Assembly (NCBI RefSeq): GCF_013391085.1
Contig: NZ_CP058334.1
Coordinates: forward strand, 2,666,001 to 2,730,000
Direction of reading: 5' to 3'
Source: Natronomonas halophila
Lineage (GTDB): Archaea; Halobacteriota; Halobacteria; Halobacteriales; Haloarculaceae
DNA: 64,000 nucleotides
The translations under genes were made by a program, and so were the position numbers. Under the pieces are notes generated by a model that was not told the origin of the DNA, ran no database searches, and saw nothing but the letters and a program-made list of their open reading frames with translations. Below, one piece after another: positions 18,964-27,525 of the stretch; position 1 is the first letter of the stretch, and each line of letters opens with the position of its first letter.

Positions 18964-19056
18964 CTTCTGTCGGCATCATCTCTGTACGATTCCAGTTCGG
19001 AAATGACGGGTCGAGAAGGCAATAAGGCTATTAGACGTTCAGGCTAATCGAGAGGT

Positions 19057-20412
19057 ATGCAGAATCTCCTCTGGATATCGATCGACAGCTTTCGGCTTGA
19101 TTTTACATCCCTCTCCGGGAACGAGGGGGACACGCCCGTTCTCTCTCGCCTCGCCGAACGAGGTAGGTCGTTCTCTAATTGTTTCAGTACCGGAATCAAA
19201 ACGCCGACCTCTTCGGCGTCTATCCTCACCGGCACGTATCCAACCTACCACGGAATCTACGGGCCCCCGGACGAATTCCTCCCCGAGATAGACGAATCAA
19301 TCACGACAGTCGCAGAACGACTACGGCAGGTCGGCTATCGTACCAGCGGTGTTTCCCGTAATATCTGGATTAGCGAGAAGAGCGGCTTCGACCGTGGGTT
19401 CGACGAATTCGTCTGGTTCGAACAGTCTCCTAAGGAGTTCTACTCGAAGCTCACCATATGGGAGAAACTGAAGTATCCAGTATCGATGGTCACTAACCGG
19501 CTGAAATTCGGGAAAAACGCGAGTTTCTACTCTACTGCCCCGCTCGTTGCTGACCGCGTCAGTAGACACGTGACCGGCCTTGAACGTCGCGACGAACCGT
19601 ACTTCCTCTTTGCCCACTTCAACGAAACCCATCGGCCATATCTCCCGCCGAGGCAATTCCTGTCCGATTCAATCGAGATTGACGAAGTCGTATCGGAGAG
19701 CATGGACTTCCATGAACGGCTCTACGAGATAATTGGACAGGGCGAACAGGACACCATCGATACGGACCTTATCCAGATGCTTTACGAGGCAGAACTACGC
19801 CACGTCGATGCCTGCCTCGAACGGGTTTTCGACGCAGTCGATTTCGACGATACCGTCGTCGTCGTTACTGGCGATCACGGGGAGTTCCTCGGGGAGTACG
19901 GGCTTTTCGGCCACCAGCTTTTTGCGTTCGACGAAGTTATCAACGTTCCGTTAGTGGTCACCGGTCTCGATATCGAAGGTGACCCAGACCAGTACGTCCA
20001 ACACCCCGACGTGTTGCGGACGTTCTTCGCCGCCAACGATATCGAATTCGAGCAAGCCCAGGGAATCGACCTGCGCGAAGAATCCCGTACTGATGCCGTC
20101 ACCTGCTGGCACTCAAGCACGAAGTTCTTTACCGAACACAATTCATCGTTTAATGACGACGGGTCGTACTTCGACGGTTACGTGCTCGGACTCCGAGCAC
20201 CCGATGGTCACTACATGCGGAGTCGTGACGAGGATCGCGAGATGCTCTTTCGTCCAGGTACTAATACGCCACTTGCAGACGAAGCTGTCAGGGATCGGTT
20301 ATCCTCCCGGCTCAACGCGTTTAGAGATGAGACCGAACGGGACACGACAGTTTCGAAGGCCCAGGATTCTGACGCCGAAGAGAGGCTCCGCGATCTCGGA
20401 TACCTCGGATAA
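19057..20412 (+). CDS. Sulfatase-like alkaline phosphatase superfamily protein
   Basis: A 451-aa protein with SIDSFRLDFTS near the N-terminus (metal Asp), nucleophile region KTPTSSASILTGTYPT, FAHFNETHRPYLPP and GDHGEFLGEYGLFGHQ. The position of the sulfatase Cys is held by Thr in T-P-T-S-S, as in Thr-nucleophile phosphoethanolamine or phosphoglycerol transferases, so phosphotransfer is as likely as sulfate removal. It has no evident N-terminal membrane anchor. It ends RLRDLGYLG, the tail shared with the two proteins at the left end. CTATTAG at about 19031-19037 may be its TATA box. It lies downstream of rmlB by 93 bp. Confidence 0.78.
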   Translation: MQNLLWISIDSFRLDFTSLSGNEGDTPVLSRLAERGRSFSNCFSTGIKTPTSSASILTGTYPTYHGIYGPPDEFLPEIDESITTVAERLRQVGYRTSGVSRNIWISEKSGFDRGFDEFVWFEQSPKEFYSKLTIWEKLKYPVSMVTNRLKFGKNASFYSTAPLVADRVSRHVTGLERRDEPYFLFAHFNETHRPYLPPRQFLSDSIEIDEVVSESMDFHERLYEIIGQGEQDTIDTDLIQMLYEAELRHVDACLERVFDAVDFDDTVVVVTGDHGEFLGEYGLFGHQLFAFDEVINVPLVVTGLDIEGDPDQYVQHPDVLRTFFAANDIEFEQAQGIDLREESRTDAVTCWHSSTKFFTEHNSSFNDDGSYFDGYVLGLRAPDGHYMRSRDEDREMLFRPGTNTPLADEAVRDRLSSRLNAFRDETERDTTVSKAQDSDAEERLRDLGYLG

Positions 20413-20474
20413 GGTAATAATGTACCTGATTGAACACCGACAACCGACTATGAGCACGCTGCAAACCTCACAAA

Positions 20475-20485
20475 GGATATATATG
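20475..20485 (+). promoter_or_regulatory. TATA box of the carbamoyltransferase gene
   Basis: The run GGATATATATG with preceding CAAAG (BRE-like) is centred about 25 nt before ATG 20506. Archaeal transcription starts about 25 nt after the TATA centre, so the mRNA should be leaderless. Confidence 0.6.
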
Positions 20486-20505
20486 CCTGGACACACCTTC
20501 AAACC

Positions 20506-22278
20506 ATGATTGTCCTCGGGATTGCTCCTGCCCATCACGATCCGAGCGCATGCTTGGTTCGGGACGGCTCTATCATCTCAGTCGTCGAACAGGAACGGAT
20601 CACGCGCGAGAAACACGCCGTCGGTTCATTCCCAATCGAAGCGATCGAGGAGGTCATCGACCTCGCATCCGTCTCTTTCAGCGACATCGATGCTATCGCT
20701 ACCTCCCGGAACTATGATCAGACTCGCCGTATCTTTGCGAAAGAGGTCAAGGCTGGGCTCCGATCTGACCTCCCCCTCAAGAAGAAGGGAATCGAAGCGT
20801 TCGGAAAACCGGTTCAGCGATTATTGCGGTCGAACGAGGACTTGAAGGCAGAAGTCCGGGGGAGTGTAAACGACCACTTCGACCTGCCCGTTCAGGACGT
20901 ACCACCGATTCACTGTCTCAATCACCATCTCACGCACGCCGCCAGTGCATACTATCCGAGTGGCTTCGACGACGCACTCGTCGTTTCGTTAGATAACCAC
21001 GGCGACCACCTCGCGACTGCCATCTACACGGCCCGAAACGGAACGATCAACGAGCGAAAGACCTTCCACCAGTACAACTCACTCGGGGCGTACTACGGCG
21101 CGTTAACTGAGTTCATCGGATTCCGCTCGCACAACGGTGAAGGGAAAGTGATGGGGCTGGCACCGTACGGACAGCAAAACGACCTTATTGACGCGACCCT
21201 CACGAACTACTGTTCAGTCGGCGAGGGAGAGTACGACGTTACTGAACTTACCTATCGACAGAAGGACGACAGGGTGCCGAAGCTCTCTCGCGACCTAAAT
21301 ATGGAGCCACGGTACTGGGATGACGAGATCACACAGGAGTACAAGGACCTCGCCTACCACGGGCAAGCGAAGCTCGAGGAGATTGTCACCGATCTGGTAT
21401 CGTACTACGTCGACGAAACCGGTCTCTCCAACGTCTGTCTGGCCGGTGGTGTCGCGCTGAACTGCAAGATGAACCGCCGAATCAGGAAACTCGAAGGTGT
21501 CGACGGGATCTTTGTCCAGCCAGTAGCGAACGATGCCGGTGGCAGCATCGGCGGGGCACTCGAACTCTCCGAGCGACGTGGGTACCCGACCGAAGAGATG
21601 ACCCACGTCTACTACGGTAGCTCCTATGACAGCGAGACGATCCGCAAGACGCTCGATCGGCTCAAGGTGGACTACACCGAACCGGAGGACGTCTGTGAGG
21701 TGACGGCAGCTGCTCTGGAGCAGGGCGCTCTCGTCGGCTGGTTCCAGGGTTCGATGGAGGCCGGCCCGCGCGCTCTCGGGAATCGATCGATACTGGCAGA
21801 CCCTCGCGATGAGGCGTCGCTCGACCGGGTAAACAAGTTCGTAAAACACCGTGAAGAATGGCGCCCGTTCTCACCCTCCATGTTACCCTCTGCGGCCGAA
21901 ACGTATCTGCAGGACGAACCGAGTAAGGCGGCGCGGTTCATGATCGACACGTTTGCGTCGACCGAGCGGGCCCGGGAGGATATCCCAGCGGTTCTCCATC
22001 CCAGCGACAAGACGATGCGCCCTCAGATAGTTCTGGAGGATACGAACCCGCGCTACCACCGCCTCATCAGCGAGTTCGAAGAACGAACCGGTGTCGGTGT
22101 CGTCCTGAACACGAGTTTCAACGACAGCGGCGAGCCTATCGTCAGAACCCCACGTGAGGCGGTCCGCGATTTCTACGGTATGGGACTCGACCTCCTAGTG
22201 CTCGGTGACTTCGTAATACGGAAGCGTGATGTCTCCTCGGCGAACGCGGGGAGAGAGGCGGCGATGACTGAGAGGTAG
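20506..22278 (+). CDS. Carbamoyltransferase (NodU/CmcH family)
   Basis: A 590-aa enzyme that puts a carbamoyl group from carbamoyl phosphate on a hydroxyl. The N-terminal Kae1-like ASKHA domain shows GIAPAHHDPSA, VEQERITREKHA, NHHLTHAASAYY (139-150) and SLDNHGDH (161-168). The C-terminal carbamoyltransferase domain has WFQGSMEAGPRALGNRSILA (from about 412) and NTSFNDSGEPIVRTP. Length is right for the family. In surface-glycan loci such proteins carbamoylate sugars. It is followed after 2 bp by a glycosyltransferase. Confidence 0.9.
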   Translation: MIVLGIAPAHHDPSACLVRDGSIISVVEQERITREKHAVGSFPIEAIEEVIDLASVSFSDIDAIATSRNYDQTRRIFAKEVKAGLRSDLPLKKKGIEAFGKPVQRLLRSNEDLKAEVRGSVNDHFDLPVQDVPPIHCLNHHLTHAASAYYPSGFDDALVVSLDNHGDHLATAIYTARNGTINERKTFHQYNSLGAYYGALTEFIGFRSHNGEGKVMGLAPYGQQNDLIDATLTNYCSVGEGEYDVTELTYRQKDDRVPKLSRDLNMEPRYWDDEITQEYKDLAYHGQAKLEEIVTDLVSYYVDETGLSNVCLAGGVALNCKMNRRIRKLEGVDGIFVQPVANDAGGSIGGALELSERRGYPTEEMTHVYYGSSYDSETIRKTLDRLKVDYTEPEDVCEVTAAALEQGALVGWFQGSMEAGPRALGNRSILADPRDEASLDRVNKFVKHREEWRPFSPSMLPSAAETYLQDEPSKAARFMIDTFASTERAREDIPAVLHPSDKTMRPQIVLEDTNPRYHRLISEFEERTGVGVVLNTSFNDSGEPIVRTPREAVRDFYGMGLDLLVLGDFVIRKRDVSSANAGREAAMTER

Positions 22279-22280
22279 TA

Positions 22281-23450
22281 ATGGACGAACCTATTCGATG
22301 CCTCATCGTCGTCGGAACGTACGCTTCTCAACCTACTGGTTATCAAGCTCGAGTCAACGATTTACTCGCTTATGCTGATTATGCCGAACGTGACGAAATA
22401 TCGTTCGAAATTGTTCCACTCTCCGTAAAAAACATTAGTCAATCAGTCGGCTCTCCCCACAAAGTCCACAAATGTCCGGGATCAAAACACAAAAGACTCC
22501 TCTATGCTCTTCGGACAATATTACATCGGCGATCGGCGTCTGACGTAATCCACTTAACGGCCCTCCCTTGGTACGTGCTCCCTCTGCTTGGCGCAAGTAT
22601 TGGGAAACCCCTAGTTCTTGGGCCAAATATTGGATCGAACAAGCCACTAACCTCGTACGATTCTACGACCCGGAATATTCTCCGCGTTACTAACCCAGGG
22701 GCTGTATGGAGGACTAAACTATACGATGATAGATTAGAGAAAGTAAAACTATCTCTTAGTAAAATTCTACCATTTAGTGGTGTAAGATATTTTGATTTTA
22801 GTCGATGGGCTGCTGAGACCGGACTCAGAGCAAGAGGAATCGAGACAGATAAAATCAGCATATTGCCACCGGGGGTGCGTAGAGATGTGTTCTTTCCATT
22901 AGACGGGCCCAAGAAGAAAATGGAACGGCGTCTAACATTTGTCACTTCCAGAGAGCGAGCCCGGATGAAGGGTCTGGGTATATTAAGGAGCGCGCTTGAA
23001 GAGCTGGGTGATTCGTTTAATGATCTTTCAGTAAGGGTGATTGGCGCTGACTCAGCGCCGGTAGAACCTTGGATGGATCAGAGCCTGGTGGATGAGCGGT
23101 TCGAGTTTATGGGTCGGGTTCCGAGGGCAGATCTCCGGAAGCATTACCTACAATCAGATGCTCTTGTCCTCGCTTCATTTACGGAGGCCGGTCCTAATGT
23201 TATGTATGAAGCACTAGCGTGTGGAGTTCCAGTTATAGCCACAAATGGTGACGTCTTTCGTAATCACTCAATCGGTAACAACACCCTCTTTTTTGACCGA
23301 GGTGATTCGAGCTCACTCGCGAGACAGATCGAGCGGTTCTACGACGAACCGGAACGGTACTGGGAGGCGGCCTTCCGGACGTCGTCGCAGTACGACATCG
23401 AACGAACGTTCGACGCGCTCCTGGAAGAGTATCGGTCGCTCCTCGAGTGA
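22281..23450 (+). CDS. Glycosyltransferase family 4 with AT-rich body
   Basis: A 389-aa GT-B enzyme: LIVVGTYASQPTGYQARV at the start, VTSRERARMKGLGIL, VRVIGADSAPVEPW, FMGRVPRADLRKHYLQSDAL and ASFTEAGPNVMYEALACGVPV with the conserved Glu pair. Base use is odd: from roughly 22350 to 23330 it is AT-rich with A- and T-ending codons, unlike every neighbour, while the last 120 bases (about 23330-23450) return to GC-rich haloarchaeal usage. This suggests transfer of most of the gene with a recombination joint near its 3' end. The stop abuts the stop of the convergent asnB-like gene with no gap. Confidence 0.85.
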   Translation: MDEPIRCLIVVGTYASQPTGYQARVNDLLAYADYAERDEISFEIVPLSVKNISQSVGSPHKVHKCPGSKHKRLLYALRTILHRRSASDVIHLTALPWYVLPLLGASIGKPLVLGPNIGSNKPLTSYDSTTRNILRVTNPGAVWRTKLYDDRLEKVKLSLSKILPFSGVRYFDFSRWAAETGLRARGIETDKISILPPGVRRDVFFPLDGPKKKMERRLTFVTSRERARMKGLGILRSALEELGDSFNDLSVRVIGADSAPVEPWMDQSLVDERFEFMGRVPRADLRKHYLQSDALVLASFTEAGPNVMYEALACGVPVIATNGDVFRNHSIGNNTLFFDRGDSSSLARQIERFYDEPERYWEAAFRTSSQYDIERTFDALLEEYRSLLE

Positions 23451-25283
23451 TTACACGTCAACGAACTCGTGGTACCAGGCGACGTAGTTGAGGACCTTCC
23501 AGAGAGCCAATGCGTTGTTCGCCTCGCCACTGCGATGTTCGTCCCACATCTCGAAGACCGCCTCGGCGTCGATGTACTCAGCGTTCTCGACCCGTTCGCG
23601 GGTAAGCTGTGAGGCGATTGCCTCGTGCTCCTCTCGAAACCACTCGTCGATCGGTACCGATAGTCCGTGTTTCTCGCGTTCGAAGATACGATTGGGTAGG
23701 AGGTCGCCCACCGCCCGCTTGAGCAGCGGCTTGTACGCCTGACCCTCGTTCTTCTGTTCTGAGGGGAGGTTGTATGCGTACTCCACAAACTCGTGATCGA
23801 GGAAGGGGACGCGGGCTTCGAGCGAGGCCGCCATCGTCGCATGGTCGACCTTGTAAAGCAAGTCGTCCGGGAGCCAGTAGTCGACCTCGAACGTCGAGAT
23901 GGATTTGACGGTATCGTCGGGGTGGCCGGCGAACGAATCACTAATGATGTCGACGAGACCGCTCGAAACCGGCCCGTGACCCGTCGTGGCGTATCGATCC
24001 GGGTACTCGTCGAAGCTACGTGCCCAGTGTCGGAACGCTCGGTCTCCCGTACTCAGATCTGAAAAGTACTGGAGGTAGCGCTGACCGACGGGACTGACGT
24101 TTGCAGCCAGCGCCGCGACATCGTAGATGCGATTCGGTAGCGATCCGTATCGGTCCCGATGATCCGTCAACTTCCGGTAGTGGCGGTAGCCGGCGAACAG
24201 TTCATCGGCGCCTTCTCCCGAAAGGACGACTTTGACCTCCTCGCTCGCGTGCTCTGCGAGTAGCATCGTCGGCAAGACGGCAGGGTCCGCGAGCGGCTCT
24301 CCGTACCGTCTGATGAGGTCATCGAAACTCGTCATCGACTCGAGGTCGACGGTTATCTCGTGATGGTCCGTGCCGAAGTACTCCGCCACGAACCTGGCCT
24401 CGTCGCTCTCGTCGTGTGGCGCCGACTCGAACGCGATGGAGAACGTCATAATGTCGTCGACCCCGATGTCGTCCAGCATCGCAACGATTGCGGACGAGTC
24501 GACACCGCCAGACAGGAACGCACCAACCGGCACATCGGCCATCAACCGTCGTTCAACAGATTCACGGAGCCCGTCTCTGATCCGTTCGTGGACTGTCGCC
24601 GGATCGTCGTCGACCGGTTCCGACGCTATTTCCCAGTAGTGTTCGAGATGGGTTTCTCCGTCCTCGATCAGCAGAGAGGCCCCTGGAGGGACCTTCCGGA
24701 TATCGCGAAAAAGGGTCTGTGGCCAGGGTGTATACTTGAGCCAGAGGTAGTTGTACAGCGCCCGGGGATCGATCCGTCGCTCTACGCCAGCGGTGAGCAG
24801 TGAGGCGACCTCGCTGCCCCAGATAAACTCGTCGTCGGTATCGGCGTAATACAGCGGCTTGATGCCCAATCTGTCACGGGCGAGAAACAGTTGTTCCTGC
24901 TGGGCGTCCCAAAGCGAGAATGCGAACATCCCGTTGAGATGGGTCGGCAGGTCGGTTCCGTACTCCTCCCACAGGTGTACTAGAATCTCTGTATCACAGT
25001 CCGTCTGGAACGTGTGGCCCTTCGACTCCAATCGGTCTTTGAGGTCTGGGAAGTTGTAAATCTCGCCGTTGAAGACGACAGTAATCGTCCCGTCTTCGTT
25101 CGATATCGGCTGATCACCCCCTTCAAGATCGACGATGGACAACCGGCGCGCACCCATCATCAGCGGAGGGTCGGACGAGTGGAACCGCCCCTCGTCGTCG
25201 GGGCCCCGGTGGTGGATGTCCGCCAGCATCCGGCCGAGTTGCTCGTCATTGGTCCGTCCATAGACCCCTACAATGCCGCACAT
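23451..25283 (-). CDS. asnB: Glutamine-dependent asparagine synthase-type amidotransferase
   Basis: A 610-aa two-domain enzyme. Class II glutaminase domain with the N-terminal nucleophile Cys2 (MCGIVGVYG) and FNGEIYN; synthetase domain with the pyrophosphate loop SGGVDSS (about 260-266) and LSGEGADELFAGY. The family makes asparagine, but members in polysaccharide loci (WbpS-like) amidate uronic acids. Because wecC-type uronate genes lie in the same locus, sugar amidation is a serious alternative. It ends the operon GT2, Wzy-like, FkbM, asnB, although a good TATA box just upstream suggests its own promoter. Confidence 0.87.
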   Translation of the reverse strand: MCGIVGVYGRTNDEQLGRMLADIHHRGPDDEGRFHSSDPPLMMGARRLSIVDLEGGDQPISNEDGTITVVFNGEIYNFPDLKDRLESKGHTFQTDCDTEILVHLWEEYGTDLPTHLNGMFAFSLWDAQQEQLFLARDRLGIKPLYYADTDDEFIWGSEVASLLTAGVERRIDPRALYNYLWLKYTPWPQTLFRDIRKVPPGASLLIEDGETHLEHYWEIASEPVDDDPATVHERIRDGLRESVERRLMADVPVGAFLSGGVDSSAIVAMLDDIGVDDIMTFSIAFESAPHDESDEARFVAEYFGTDHHEITVDLESMTSFDDLIRRYGEPLADPAVLPTMLLAEHASEEVKVVLSGEGADELFAGYRHYRKLTDHRDRYGSLPNRIYDVAALAANVSPVGQRYLQYFSDLSTGDRAFRHWARSFDEYPDRYATTGHGPVSSGLVDIISDSFAGHPDDTVKSISTFEVDYWLPDDLLYKVDHATMAASLEARVPFLDHEFVEYAYNLPSEQKNEGQAYKPLLKRAVGDLLPNRIFEREKHGLSVPIDEWFREEHEAIASQLTRERVENAEYIDAEAVFEMWDEHRSGEANNALALWKVLNYVAWYHEFVDV

Positions 25284-25303
25284 ACTGTGACGTTCGTGGG
25301 TAG

Positions 25304-25312
25304 CTATTTATC
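25304..25312 (-). promoter_or_regulatory. TATA box of the asnB-like gene
   Basis: On the minus strand the sequence reads GATAAATAG, centred 25 nt before the ATG at 25283, which fits a leaderless transcript. Confidence 0.6.
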
Positions 25313-25341
25313 GTTTATCGTAGTCGTGGTGCCCGTCACCC

Positions 25342-26142
25342 TCACTGCCGGCGGTTCTGAAAGAGACAGACCGTTCCACCCTGCTTTGCCGCGAGTAGCT
25401 CGAAACCGGCCTCCTTGAGCATCTGTTTTGCAGGTCCGATAGATTCCGCTCCGTGCGTGTGGAACTCGATGAGGATGTAGGCACAGTGGGACGCGAGGTC
25501 GTCTATCTCGTGTTCTACGAGCTCGTACTCCGCTCCCTCGACGTCAGCAACGAGGACGAACCCGTCGAGGTCCCACCGGTCGATCGCATCGCGGAGCGAC
25601 AGCGCAGGGATGTCGACCGCTTTCCCGTCCGTTCGCTGGACGCTGCTCGCGAGGAAGTTCTCCACGATCGTGAATGAGACCTCCTCGTCGGTTGCCGCGT
25701 ATGCGGCGTGACAGATCTCGAAATCCGCGTCGTTGAGTCCCCTGTTCCGCTCTAGTGTGGACAATAGCCGTGGATTGGCCTCGACAACGTACTGCTGACT
25801 GCTGGCCGAGAGATGCGCGTCGAGATAGCACGAGATGAAGCCGATCGACGCACCGAGTTCCAGCACGTCGCGATCCTCGGGGACGAACTCGTCGATCAGT
25901 TCTCGTTCTGGCTCCTCGTAGGTTTCGTAGACGAAAGACGCCTTCTGGGTCCTGTCTATCTGATCGGACGAGAGATCAAGCGTGATGCCGTAGTACTCGA
26001 CTCGGTTCCCACCCATCTCGATTTGCAGTCCGTACAGACGTTTTTCAGTGAACACTCGGACGTTTCGCCAGACGCTTCGGAGCAGAGGGACGGCCCCGTC
26101 TTCGTTGTACTTCTGGCGGATGTTTCGTAATACGTTCTTCAT
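25342..26142 (-). CDS. FkbM family methyltransferase
   Basis: A 266-aa SAM-dependent methyltransferase. Motif I is DVLELGASIGF (92-102), motif II-like YVVEANPRL, and the FkbM hallmark VADVEGAEYELVEHE. The family O-methylates sugars and lipids and is frequent in surface-glycan loci. A TATA-like TTTGTATATGA on the minus strand (26175-26185) lies about 37 nt before the ATG, so it may have its own promoter. It is flanked in the same direction by the Wzy-like gene (62 bp upstream) and asnB (58 bp downstream). Target hydroxyl unknown. Confidence 0.87.
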   Translation of the reverse strand: MKNVLRNIRQKYNEDGAVPLLRSVWRNVRVFTEKRLYGLQIEMGGNRVEYYGITLDLSSDQIDRTQKASFVYETYEEPERELIDEFVPEDRDVLELGASIGFISCYLDAHLSASSQQYVVEANPRLLSTLERNRGLNDADFEICHAAYAATDEEVSFTIVENFLASSVQRTDGKAVDIPALSLRDAIDRWDLDGFVLVADVEGAEYELVEHEIDDLASHCAYILIEFHTHGAESIGPAKQMLKEAGFELLAAKQGGTVCLFQNRRQ

Positions 26143-26204
26143 TCAGGTGGGGTTAGTGTCAGGTACTCTTGGGTCATATACAAAGGCTGTGCTACCAGCG
26201 ACAG

Positions 26205-27452
26205 TCAGTTCAAGAATTCGTCGTCGGTGGGGTTCTTCTTCCGTAGTTCGAACTGCGCGAGGATGAACCCGATAATTAGCCACATTGGTTTCCAGGCGAG
26301 GACGTCGACGGCGACTCCTTGGACGAGTACACCGACAACCCCCGCACCGAGGACTCCGAACCGGATGCGTTCCCGGCGTTCGAGGTCTTCGTAGCCCCGA
26401 TAACCATTCACGACCAGGCGACAGAGATGCAGTATCCAGGCCGTCAGCAGTGCTACGCCGACGGCACCGAGCTGTGCGAGAACGGAGATGTAAAGACCGT
26501 GGGGGCCACGACGGAGGAAAAGCGGGGGATGGTTGGCGGCGTACTCCGGAAACGTGCCGAATCCGTAACCGAACAACGGTCGTTCGACGAACATCCGTAA
26601 TCCAGTCCGGTAGAGTCCGAGTCTTATGGAGATGGACCGTGCGGATGAATTCCCATCCGGGTCGAGGATGTAGACCAATCGCCCGAAACGTTCGAGGTAA
26701 TACGCCGGGTCCCCCATCTTGAACACGGCGACGACGATGGCACCGACGCCAACGACGCCGAGAATCAGTCGCCGCGGCGCGAGTGTGGGTAAGCCATCAT
26801 CGTACAGGAAGACCGCTACTGAACAACACAGCACCGCGGCAAGAACGAGATAAGCGCCCCGCGAGCCGCTCACGATCACACCTGCGATGAGGGGAATCGA
26901 AAGACCTAGGAGCCCGTACCTTCTACGGTCATGGGTTATGTCTATTGAGAGAGCCAGTAGGAGGACGAACCCAACGACGAGAGAGAAACCCATGAGATTC
27001 TCGTTGATGTTGAGCACAGTTCCGCGAGAGTTCTCCGCGTGGAGCGTAAGGATCGCAGAGATGACAGCGGCTGCAACGGCGTAACTCAACAATACATTCA
27101 GGTCACGACGGCGTCTCACGAAGATGGCGACGAAGGAAGCGAATGCGATCTTCCGGAGGTAGCCTGAAGAGATAGCTGCGCCGTATCCCGAGTAGAAGGG
27201 CTCTGTTCTCAGAACAGCGAACGCTATGAACGGAAGAAACGTGACGATGACGAACATCGTCTGTTTTCGGATACGTACCTTCGTAGTGCTCTGAGTTGCC
27301 TGGCGGAGCGTGTCGGTAACCAGCAGCAACCCGGCCAGTAGTGATAGCGGTTCACTTAGTGAGACGCCCGGGAACAGGTACAGCACGTCGAAGATCATAG
27401 AGAAGACCGCGAGTCCGAGTACGTGGATTCCGAGCCACCTGATTAATGACAT
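26205..27452 (-). CDS. O-antigen ligase/polymerase-like membrane protein
   Basis: A 415-aa polytopic protein with roughly ten membrane helices. The Wzy_C-type region contains SGSRGAYLVLAAVL and, after a large outward loop, RPLFGYGFGTFPEYAANHP and PHGLYISVLAQLGAVGV, the conserved Gly-rich and His-containing part of the family. Such proteins polymerise lipid-linked repeat units or ligate the glycan to an acceptor on the outer face. It lies 73 bp downstream of the GT2 gene. Polymerase versus ligase cannot be decided from sequence. Confidence 0.85.
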   Translation of the reverse strand: MSLIRWLGIHVLGLAVFSMIFDVLYLFPGVSLSEPLSLLAGLLLVTDTLRQATQSTTKVRIRKQTMFVIVTFLPFIAFAVLRTEPFYSGYGAAISSGYLRKIAFASFVAIFVRRRRDLNVLLSYAVAAAVISAILTLHAENSRGTVLNINENLMGFSLVVGFVLLLALSIDITHDRRRYGLLGLSIPLIAGVIVSGSRGAYLVLAAVLCCSVAVFLYDDGLPTLAPRRLILGVVGVGAIVVAVFKMGDPAYYLERFGRLVYILDPDGNSSARSISIRLGLYRTGLRMFVERPLFGYGFGTFPEYAANHPPLFLRRGPHGLYISVLAQLGAVGVALLTAWILHLCRLVVNGYRGYEDLERRERIRFGVLGAGVVGVLVQGVAVDVLAWKPMWLIIGFILAQFELRKKNPTDDEFLN

Positions 27453-27525
27453 CTGGATCGAACACCCCTCGTGGCTCTCTCGACCTCCCGCTCATCCTCG
27501 TGATATTTTGGTAGCCAAGTTCGTC

